Shown here piece by piece: positions 8,937 to 15,093 of a DNA stretch of 15,093 bases. Below the pieces are notes generated by a model that saw only the letters and a list, made by a program, of their open reading frames with translations, did not search any database and was not told where the DNA came from. The stretch is from an uncultured Clostridia bacterium (lineage in GTDB: Bacteria > Bacillota > Clostridia > TANB77 > CAG-465), in the NCBI GenBank assembly GCA_934130325.1, contig CAKOYA010000031.1:1-15093 (forward strand), in the 5' to 3' direction. Numbering within the stretch: position 1 is the stretch's first letter; each line of letters opens with the position of its first letter. The position numbers were made by a program, and so were the translations under genes.

Positions 8937-8965
8937 TTGTTTTTTTAGTATTTATGTGATATAAT
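8937..8965 (+). promoter_or_regulatory. Sigma-A type promoter for the TM2/DUF2752 pair
   Basis: TTGTTT at 8937-8942, a 17-base spacer and TATAAT at 8960-8965 with extended -10 TG at 8957-8958. The core TGTGATATAATG is identical to that of the hisS promoter. The predicted start near 8972 gives a leader of about 20 bases containing AAGGAGG. Confidence 0.75.
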
Positions 8966-8991
8966 GTCGTAAAATATAAGGAGGAAGTTTT

Positions 8992-9438
8992 ATGTATTGT
9001 AGAAATTGTGGTAGAAAAATTGAAGATGGAAAAGAATTTTGCACAGAGTGTGAAGCAAATAAAAATACAGAGGTAATTAATGAAGAACAAAAACAAGAAG
9101 TAGTTCAGGAAGTTGTTACCACACAAACAAACCCAATAGTAGAAGATGTTGAAAAAGATAATAATTCTACTAGTAATGAAGAGATTAATGATTCTCAAAC
9201 ACAAAAAGAAGCAAAGTCTAAAATTGCTGCTGGGCTTTTTGGTATTTTTTTGGGTGCTTTTGGTGTTCATAACTTTTATTTAGGATTTACAGGTAAAGCG
9301 GTTGCACAACTTTTGATAACAATACTAAGTTGTGGCTGTTTATCATTTGTTTCTGGAATTTGGGGACTTGTAGAGGGAATATTAATTCTTACAGGTGAAC
9401 AATCAAAAGATGCAAATGGAAATTCGTTAAAAGACTAA
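8992..9438 (+). CDS. Zinc-ribbon and TM2-domain membrane protein
   Basis: 148 residues in three parts. Residues 3-20 form a zinc ribbon with CxxC pairs Cys3/Cys6 and Cys17/Cys20. Residues about 22-75 are an acidic, polar linker rich in Glu, Gln and Asn. Residues about 76-134 are a TM2 domain: two membrane helices with the typical LGAFGVHNFYLG turn (88-98) and a second helix through SGIWGLVEGILIL. The function of TM2 proteins in bacteria is not known; the ribbon is expected on the cytoplasmic side. AAGGAGG at 8978-8984 fixes the start. The following DUF2752 gene begins four bases after the stop, so the two are probably made together. Confidence 0.9.
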   Translation: MYCRNCGRKIEDGKEFCTECEANKNTEVINEEQKQEVVQEVVTTQTNPIVEDVEKDNNSTSNEEINDSQTQKEAKSKIAAGLFGIFLGAFGVHNFYLGFTGKAVAQLLITILSCGCLSFVSGIWGLVEGILILTGEQSKDANGNSLKD

Positions 9439-9442
9439 AATA

Positions 9443-9811
9443 ATGAAAAATAGGATATTTAGTGGTTGTATACTTGTTATAATTTATGTAGTATACTATG
9501 TCTTTACAGTGTACAATTTAGCTTTAAATTGTGTATTTAGAAAATATTTTGGTATACAATGTCCTGCATGTGGGATGACTAGAGCTTTTAAATCAATTCT
9601 ATCATTTAATTTTAAAGAGGCTATTAAATATAATATTTTGTCAATTCCACTTATTATAATAGTATTTTATTTCATTATAAAATTAATAATGGATCTTTTA
9701 ACTGGTAAAAACTATTTTGTATCTGGACTAAAAAATTTTTTAAATAATTATTACATAATAATTATTGCTGCACTTATTATAAGCTTTATATATAACAATA
9801 TAGTTAGGTAA
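9443..9811 (+). CDS. DUF2752 membrane protein
   Basis: 122 residues with about three membrane segments (roughly 5-28, 67-87 and 106-121). The DUF2752 signature CPACGMTRAF is at residues 40-49, with a Cys40/Cys43 pair. The function of the family is unknown; the CxxC could bind metal or undergo redox change. The ATG at 9443 has no clear ribosome site and lies four bases after the TM2 stop, which suggests translational coupling. TM2 and DUF2752 proteins are often neighbours in clostridia as far as I recall, so a shared membrane role is plausible but unproven. Confidence 0.88.
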   Translation: MKNRIFSGCILVIIYVVYYVFTVYNLALNCVFRKYFGIQCPACGMTRAFKSILSFNFKEAIKYNILSIPLIIIVFYFIIKLIMDLLTGKNYFVSGLKNFLNNYYIIIIAALIISFIYNNIVR

Positions 9812-9891
9812 AAAAGTAAGTTGTAAAAAATGTCTTACTAAATAAATTAGTTTAAAATAAAAAATAGATAAAAGTAGAGTTATAAATTATA

Positions 9892-9929
9892 GAAGGGAGA
9901 ATTTAAAAACTAATTCTCTCTTCATTTTT
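9892..9929 (+). terminator. Rho-independent terminator after DUF2752
   Basis: GAAGGGAGAATT (9892-9903) pairs with AATTCTCTCTTC (9912-9923), twelve pairs with one G-U, around an eight-base loop, followed by ATTTTTA. It sits between converging genes, and the stem could also stop transcription from the minus strand, though the T-tract is better on the plus strand. Confidence 0.85.
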
Positions 9930-9948
9930 ATAACTAAAAAACTCAAAT

Positions 9949-10344
9949 CTAAGAATTTTTTTTGCTTACCTCAAATGTAACTGTTTTAGAAGTAGATACT
10001 GCAATATCTGTTAGATTTATAGTTAATGTACTTGTAGAACTATCAAATTCATAATCAGAAGAAGATGCTTTTTGTCCATCTATTGTTACACTATCTTCAA
10101 CAAATTCTATTAAATTTTCGTCTAGTACGTCTTTAATCTCAGGTGTGTTATATGAGTTATCAGATTTATTCTCAATAATAATTGTATATGTTAAGTTCCC
10201 ATCTGCCCAAACCTTTTTATCTGCTGTTTTAGTTATAGTAAGACCGCTAATCATAGTTACTACTGTAGCAGCAGAAGTTATGGATGTAGGAATATCGTTA
10301 TAATTTCCCACAGCTTTTACTGTATTACTTAATATTTTTTCCAT
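9949..10344 (-). CDS. Short leaderless DUF11-domain protein
   Basis: 131 residues, a single DUF11-type beta-sandwich domain of the kind found in surface proteins. The core SGLTITKTADKKVWADGNLT (33-52) and the following DVLDENLIEFVEDSVTIDG match the plus-strand paralogue at 12380. It has no signal peptide and no membrane segment. The start is well supported by AAGGAGG eight bases before the ATG. It stops at TFEVSKKNS, exactly where the paralogue frame also stops; unlike the paralogue no further related sequence follows, so the last DUF11 strand and the cysteine-rich tail are missing. A run of eight A residues (9956-9963, minus sense) lies just before the stop. It diverges from beta-helix gene A. 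Role unknown; cell or spore surface is a guess. Confidence 0.8.
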   Translation of the reverse strand: MEKILSNTVKAVGNYNDIPTSITSAATVVTMISGLTITKTADKKVWADGNLTYTIIIENKSDNSYNTPEIKDVLDENLIEFVEDSVTIDGQKASSSDYEFDSSTSTLTINLTDIAVSTSKTVTFEVSKKNS

Positions 10345-10394
10345 GAATTAATCCTCCTTAAAGTTATTTTATGAAATTTTACTTTAAAATGTTT

Positions 10395-10418
10395 ATATAT
10401 TAATGAACACTAATATAT
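10395..10418. repeat. Inverted repeat in the divergent intergenic region
   Basis: ATATATTA (10395-10402) is mirrored by TAATATAT (10411-10418) across eight bases, midway in the 111-base gap between the minus-strand DUF11 gene and beta-helix gene A. It could be an operator serving both directions, but in such AT-rich DNA an eight-base inverted repeat can occur by chance. No clear -35/-10 pair is visible in either direction. Confidence 0.3.
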
Positions 10419-10455
10419 TTTTTTAAATAAAATATGAATAAGAGGTGCTTTTTTT

Positions 10456-12322
10456 ATGAAAGTTATAGATAGTAGTACGGTGGCAGTTTTTTCTAGTGAC
10501 GAACTTAAAGAGGCTTTGGTAAATGACAATGGATATAGTTATATTTATTTTGGGGATAATATAACTATTTCAAGTGGTATTAATATATCAAGTGGTAAAA
10601 CAGAGGTAACTATTGATGGAACATATAATGGAACTATGTACACTTATACAGACCAGAAAAAATTAGGTACTAGTGATGGAATTTATGTAAGTAGTTCTAA
10701 AATACGGAAAAGTAACTGTTAAAAATATAAATATTACGGGATATAATTATTATGGAGTAATCTATGTCCCTGAAAATTCAGCGTATAGTAATATACAGAT
10801 TGAATATTCTAATGTAACATATGTGGGACCTCAGATAAGCTACAATCCTATGGGATTAACTAGATTTTTAAATTCAGCAATAACTATACAAGAAAATTAT
10901 GCCTCAGGTAATGAGGTAGCAGAGTGTAACCGAATTGAAATAGGTGGATTTACAAGTATTATTCATAAATCAAATGCAAATTCAGCCTTTTGGTTTCGTA
11001 ATTCTAACCCTTCACTTACTATATTAAATGGAGCTAATGTATATTTTAAAAGTCAAAATAGAGAACTTTTTTATGGCGTAAATAATTTAGAATTTAAAGT
11101 GTTAAAAAATGCAACTTTTAATGTAAGTGTATATAACGGTCTTGCATATGGAACATTTGGAACACTTGATACTTTAATAGATGAAAATGCAACGCTTTCG
11201 ATAAATAAGTCAAACTATAGTGGTTCATACGCTACTTGGTATAGTTATGGAGTTATAACGGTAAATAAAAAAGCAACGCTTAGCGTGATAAATAATTATG
11301 AAAATATAACTACTTCAAACTATAACATTCAGTTTTCTGGAACTAAAACAGGATTCGTATTTGATAATCCTCAAAAAATAGTTTTGTACAATACTGTTGC
11401 AAATGTAATAAATACTAAAAATGAGGCTACTTTTAATTTTTCATATAGTAGAATAAATTTATTTGATAAATCAGTACCAATATTAGACAACATATCCAAA
11501 GATACTCATCCGACTTATTCATGGTATAAAAATACGGAACTATCTAGCGTAATAGGAACATTTACAAATTCTAAAACAACTATTACTTCTAGTAATTACA
11601 CAGAAGAGGAATTAAAGACATTACCAAGTTTAGATAATTTTAATATTTCAAATAAAAAGATATTATCAATTGGGCTTTTATCCATTTGTGCCTACCCTTT
11701 AACAGATCAGGATACAAAAATATCTGGAAAGACTGAAAGTTATGCTTCATTGCAAATAGAGTATAATGATGTTTTAGCTTATGCAGAAGCAGATGAAGAG
11801 GGAGAGTTTAATTATTCATATGATACACCTCTACCTATTGGTACAGTTATAACATTTACTGTTAAATCATATGAAAATGTTATCTATTATACCAAAAAAA
11901 TTCAGGTAGTATATAGTGGTGAATTAGTAATAGACAGTGCTACAAAATATTTTCAATTTGAAATATATGCAATAAGTAAAGATCCTGTTATTTGTCCTAG
12001 ACTTACTAGTTTAAGCGTAACTGTAATAGATTCTAGAATAAATAGTTCTGACTGGAAACTATATGCAAGAATAAATCATGATTTGGAATCAAGTAGCGGA
12101 GAGACACTAAAAGACTCACTAGTAGTTGTAGATGAAACAGGAGATATGAAGGTATTATCAGATACACCTACATTAGTTTATACTGGAAAAAATAATGGTG
12201 GAATAACAACTACAACAGTTGTAAGTTTTGAGAAAGAAAAGGGAATATTACTTCAGTTAATAGATCCTTTATCCAATAATGTATATTATGATGCAGATAT
12301 TATATGGACTATAGAAGAATAG
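10456..12322 (+). CDS. Beta-helix adhesive-like protein A with WxL-like C-terminus, interrupted by a +1 shift
   Basis: Joined with one skipped base this encodes 621 residues, against 623 for its intact paralogue at 13088. The first frame (10456-10722) gives the N-terminus, with YIYFGDNITI and TEVTIDGTYNG, as in pectate-lyase-like adhesive domains. The second frame carries on with GKVTVKNINITGYNYYG and runs to 12322. Domains: right-handed beta-helix like region (about 1-400), a bacterial Ig-like domain with ISGKTESYASLQIEYND and ADEEGEFNYSYD (about 417-485), and a C-terminal domain with VIDSRINSSDWKLYARI and final IIWTIEE that resembles WxL cell-wall-binding domains. No signal peptide; an in-frame TGA at 10435 excludes an upstream extension. 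GAGG at 10442-10445 is the ribosome site. Enzymatic pectate lyase activity is not implied. Confidence 0.75.
10705..10707 (+). other. Frameshift point at an in-frame CGG codon (C|GGA)
   Basis: Skipping the C at 10705 changes AAA ATA CGG AAA into AAA ATA GGA AAA and joins the two frames of beta-helix gene A. The shift must lie between 10691 and about 10708, because the second frame has a stop at 10688-10690 and the homology KVTVKN starts at 10712 or a little before. This is the same C|GGA form as the break in the methyltransferase gene. Confidence 0.6.
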
Positions 12323-12379
12323 ATAAGTTATTGTATCTATATTGTAAAATTACTCATATAATAAAACAGGAGGTGAAAA

Positions 12380-13031
12380 GTGCAGATGGCAGATGTTAGC
12401 TTAGTTAATAGTGCTAGTGTATCAGGCACATATAATTTAAGTCCTTTATCAATACAGTCTAACACAGTTATAACTAAAATTGTAAGTGGATTAACAGTAA
12501 AAAAAGAGGTTGATAAACAAGAATGGGTAGAAGGAAATTTAACTTATACTATAACAATTCAAAATAACGCTGAAAATTCATTTGTATCACCAGTGCTTGT
12601 TGATGTTTTAGATCCTAATTTAGTAAAATTAGAAGCAAATTCAGTACAAGTAAATGGAGTAAATACAAACTATACTTATGAGGAAGCAAGTGGTAGATTA
12701 TCTATTAACTTAGAAGAGATAACAGTTGGTGGAACCTCTGTAATTACCTTTCGTGTGCAACAAAAATCGTAATAATTGGAAAGTGTTAGAAAATGTTGCA
12801 TACGTTTATTCAGAAGGCAAGATGTATGAAAGTAATACTGTGTGTGTCTATATCAAAAAAGAGGATGAGTGTGATTGTTGTTGCTTTAGAAGAGTTTTTT
12901 GCTATGACAACTGTATAGAAAAAATAGCTATAGTAAAATGCGGTAACAAAATTTATTATAGAATAAAAGTAATTTTAAAATGCAGATTTGGGTATAAAGT
13001 ATGCAGAATAAATTATGTGAAGAAGTGTTAG
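12380..13031 (+). CDS. DUF11-domain protein with cysteine-rich tail, interrupted by a +1 shift
   Basis: The first frame (12380-12772, 130 residues) is a DUF11-type domain paralogous to the minus-strand gene, sharing EGNLTYTITIQNN and a DVLDPNLVKLEANSVQVNG segment. It stops at FRVQQKS. In the next frame the natural end of such a domain follows at once (NNWKVLENVAYVYSEGKMYE, SNTVCVYI), then a tail of about 55 residues with ten cysteines beginning ECDCCC and ending KKC. Joined, it is about 216 residues. The shift lies between 12744 and 12769; removing one A from the run of five at 12762-12766 restores the frame. Start: AGGAGGTGA at 12368-12376 best suits GTG 12380, but ATG 12386 aligns better with the paralogue. 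No signal peptide. Function unknown. Confidence 0.7.
12744..12769 (+). other. Frameshift zone in the second DUF11 gene (A5 run, TCG TAA)
   Basis: The downstream frame has a stop at 12741-12743 and the upstream frame stops at 12770-12772, so the +1 shift must fall between them. One A fewer at 12762-12766 gives FRVQQNRNNWKV without interruption. There is no CGG here, unlike the other two breaks; a homopolymer error or mutation is the simplest reading. Confidence 0.5.
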
Positions 13032-13087
13032 AAAATGAGAAAAACTTAAAGATAATTTCTAAATTACGAAATATAAGAGGTGGTAGG

Positions 13088-14959
13088 ATGGAAATACTAG
13101 ACTCTAATACTGTGGTAGTTTTTGATAGTTTAGACTTAAAAGAAGTACTAGAGCAAGATAATTCATATAATTATATTTATTTTGGAGATAACATTACACT
13201 GGAGGAAGACATAGGGATAAATGAACTTAAGGAAAATGTTGTTATTGATGGCACATATTTAAATAACAAATATACTTATACAGTCGATAGTTCAGTTTCA
13301 AATTACAAAATACAAGCAAATTCGTTAAATAAAAAAATAACAGTAAAAAATATGAAAGTAATAAGTTCTAGTGAATATGGAATAATATATTGTCCTTCAT
13401 CTACGGAATATAGCAATGTAGTAATTGAATATATTAATATAACATTTAACGGAGTAGAAATGGCAAATAATCCTTATGGAAGTTTAAGAATAATCGACTG
13501 TATAGTTAATATTGAATCTACTAATGGAATTGACCCACAAGAAGTAGCAGAAGCAGCTAAAATAGAAATAGGAGGAAGTACTACTATAATTAATACTTCT
13601 GTACACTATGCATTGTTCTTTTATTTAAGCAATATTTCGGCTCCTTCGTTTAAAGTTCTTCCTAATAGTATAGTAAATTTAAGAAGTGAAAATAATGAAT
13701 TTATGAGGGGAACTAATAGACTAGATTTTAAAGTGCTACATGATGCGGAAGTAAATTTAATAACAGGAAATGGATTTGCAGCGAGTACCATACATGGTGC
13801 ATTAAATGTATTTATTGATGAGAGAGTAAATTTTAGTTTTATTGAAACAAAACATCAAAGAATACCAATGTGGTCAATATTTGGAGAATTAACAATTAAT
13901 GAGGGAGCAAATTTTTTAGTACTTAATACCTATGAAAGTACTCCTTCAGATAATTATAACCTTCATTTTAAAGGAGGAAAGCCAAAAATTAATTTGAATA
14001 ATCCTGAAAGTATAGCTATTTATACTAAGAATGCAAATGTGTTATATACAAATAATCCACTCGAATTTTCTTTTAAAACAAGTAGAATAAATATGTGGAT
14101 AAATTCTACAACATTTGCCTCAGCTGGTGGAATATATTATTTACCAGATTATTCTTGGTATAAAGAGGGAGAGTTAATGGAGATATCAGGTACTATTCAA
14201 AAAGATAGTACTTCAGTAACGACACATAATTTTACTGAAGAAGAGATAAATAAATTACCAGATTTAAGTAATTTTGTGTTTCAAAGTAGAAAACAATTTT
14301 CTGTTGGAAAAACTAGATTAAATATACACCCTATAACTAGTTCATCAAACAGTATAAGTGGACATACCTTAGCTTTTGGTGAGGTATTAATAAAATATGG
14401 AGATACACTTGAAATAGTATCTGCCGATGAGGATGGATTATTTAAGTATGATTTGGAAAACGTGATTTCGAATAATACAGAAATTGAAATTATCTCATGT
14501 ATAGCTGGTTCATTTGTTTATACTACCAGAATAATTACTACGCCATATGAGGGTGAGATTACTTTAATGTCATCAACAAATAATATTATATTTTCTTTAT
14601 CACCTATTTCATATAATCCGGTAATACTTCCAAAAACTAAGTCAGTAGATATAAAAGTGGTGGATAGTAGAGTAAATAGTACCACTTGGAATTTGTATGC
14701 AAGTATAGAAAAAGAGCCTATTTCAGAAAATGGATTTTATTTAGTAAATGCAGTAATATTTGAAAAATTCGATGGGGATATTATATCTTTAAGTACAACA
14801 CCAGTATTAATATTTACAGGTACTGATACTAAGGAAGATGTAAAAGTATATGATATAACATGGTCTGTAGAAAAAGGACCGCTTCTTAGTCTAGAAAAAA
14901 ATGCATTGGAAATAAACGAAGAATATAATACAAAGGTAATATGGAACATAGAAGAGTAA
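13088..14959 (+). CDS. Beta-helix adhesive-like protein C with Ig-like and WxL-like domains
   Basis: Intact, 623 residues, paralogue of gene A along its whole length. Residues 1-400: beta-helix like region, with YIYFGDNITL (29-38), VVIDGTY (51-57), then repeated strand-rich units such as KKITVKNMKV and a conserved SWYK (356-359). About 420-485: bacterial Ig-like domain with ISGHT and SADEDGLFKYD. About 495-623: WxL-like domain with VVDSRVNSTTWNLYASI (Trp534, Leu536) and terminal VIWNIEE (Trp619). The ATG at 13088 was chosen over the in-frame ATG at 13001 because AGAGGTGG lies just upstream and the start then matches gene A (MEILDSNTVVVF versus MKVIDSSTVAVF); the longer form would overlap the DUF11 tail. 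There is no signal peptide. Likely adhesive or structural rather than enzymatic. Confidence 0.85.
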   Translation: MEILDSNTVVVFDSLDLKEVLEQDNSYNYIYFGDNITLEEDIGINELKENVVIDGTYLNNKYTYTVDSSVSNYKIQANSLNKKITVKNMKVISSSEYGIIYCPSSTEYSNVVIEYINITFNGVEMANNPYGSLRIIDCIVNIESTNGIDPQEVAEAAKIEIGGSTTIINTSVHYALFFYLSNISAPSFKVLPNSIVNLRSENNEFMRGTNRLDFKVLHDAEVNLITGNGFAASTIHGALNVFIDERVNFSFIETKHQRIPMWSIFGELTINEGANFLVLNTYESTPSDNYNLHFKGGKPKINLNNPESIAIYTKNANVLYTNNPLEFSFKTSRINMWINSTTFASAGGIYYLPDYSWYKEGELMEISGTIQKDSTSVTTHNFTEEEINKLPDLSNFVFQSRKQFSVGKTRLNIHPITSSSNSISGHTLAFGEVLIKYGDTLEIVSADEDGLFKYDLENVISNNTEIEIISCIAGSFVYTTRIITTPYEGEITLMSSTNNIIFSLSPISYNPVILPKTKSVDIKVVDSRVNSTTWNLYASIEKEPISENGFYLVNAVIFEKFDGDIISLSTTPVLIFTGTDTKEDVKVYDITWSVEKGPLLSLEKNALEINEEYNTKVIWNIEE

Positions 14960-14981
14960 AAGTTTAATTAAAAAATGAGTG

Positions 14982-15020
14982 AAAATTTTGGACTACTTTT
15001 TTTAGTAGCCTCAAAATTTT
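14982..15020 (+). repeat. Imperfect long hairpin after beta-helix gene C
   Basis: AAAATTTT at 14982-14989 recurs at 15013-15020 and, being self-complementary, can pair with itself. Inside it CTACT (14993-14997) pairs with AGTAG (15004-15008) around a T-rich loop, with GG/CC pairs between. It lacks a T-tract after the stem, so it is not an obvious terminator by itself; it may stabilise the mRNA 3' end. Confidence 0.45.
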
Positions 15021-15034
15021 GGTTCTATAATATT

Positions 15035-15070
15035 CGTTGGGGTGTAAATTACACCTCAACGATATTTTTT
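15035..15070 (+). terminator. Strong rho-independent terminator closing the module
   Basis: CGTTGGGGTGTA (15035-15046) pairs with TACACCTCAACG (15050-15061), twelve pairs with one G-U, around a three-base loop, followed by ATATTTTTT. It ends transcription of the DUF11/beta-helix genes. Confidence 0.88.
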
Positions 15071-15093
15071 AGCAAAAAAAATTGCAATTAAAC

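Noticed and set aside
8932..9270. Minus-strand open frame over the TM2 gene start
   Set aside because: It covers the promoter, ribosome site and zinc ribbon of a clear plus-strand gene.
9817..9843. Inverted repeat AGTAAG / CTTACT as a minus-strand terminator
   Set aside because: Only six pairs around a long loop; the stem at 9892-9923 is far better.
12331..12362. Promoter before the second DUF11 gene (TATAAT at 12357)
   Set aside because: The -35 spacing does not fit and the transcript would start within the ribosome site.
10456..14959. True pectate lyase enzymes
   Set aside because: Resemblance is to the adhesive pectate-lyase-like fold; no catalytic residues of pectate lyases could be recognised.
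1..15093. Alternative code with TGA as tryptophan
   Set aside because: Tryptophan is encoded by TGG, and no long conserved gene contains an in-frame TGA. The breaks are frame shifts, not TGA readthrough.
1..15093. CRISPR array, tRNA, rRNA, insertion sequence or attachment site
   Set aside because: No regularly spaced repeats, cloverleaf-like sequence, transposase or terminal inverted repeats were visible.

Overview
The window is very AT-rich. It uses strong Shine-Dalgarno sites (AGGAGG-type), AGA as the main arginine codon and TAA/TAG stops, and it has rho-independent terminators. Together with Firmicute-style genes (AGCS amino-acid symporter, hisS, asnS, aspS, gpsA, zinc-ribbon/TM2 protein, DUF2752) this points to a low-GC Firmicute, most likely a clostridium. 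The species cannot be named from the sequence alone. TGA is not used as a sense codon in any long gene, so the code is not the mycoplasma code.

Layout. Positions 170-2678 hold an AGCS sodium:amino-acid symporter and a NifS-type cysteine desulfurase, closed by a terminator. A good promoter at 2767-2795 starts a tight same-strand run of hisS, asnS, aspS, gpsA and a family-3 O-methyltransferase (2813-8904). That run combines three class II aminoacyl-tRNA synthetases, glycerol-3-phosphate dehydrogenase for phospholipid synthesis, and a SAM methyltransferase whose reading frame is broken near its C-terminus. A second promoter of the same type (8937-8965) drives two small membrane proteins, a zinc-ribbon/TM2 protein and a DUF2752 protein. 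A terminator follows at 9892-9929.

Positions 9949-14959 form an accessory module. It has one short DUF11-domain protein on the minus strand, diverging from a plus-strand series: beta-helix protein A (about 621 aa when joined), a second DUF11 protein with a cysteine-rich tail, and beta-helix protein C (623 aa). A and C are full-length paralogues, and the two DUF11 proteins are also paralogues, so the locus looks like a DUF11 + beta-helix unit duplicated with one member inverted. The beta-helix proteins resemble pectate-lyase-like adhesive proteins. They carry an Ig-like domain and a C-terminal domain that looks like WxL, yet none of the four proteins has a signal peptide.

The most unusual observation is that three genes (the methyltransferase, beta-helix A and the second DUF11 protein) are each interrupted by one shift, always in the +1 direction, with intact, recognisable protein sequence continuing afterwards. 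The only two in-frame CGG codons I could find in the whole window lie exactly at two of these shifts, both as C|GGA. Sequencing error, recent mutation and a recoding or hungry-codon effect all remain possible.
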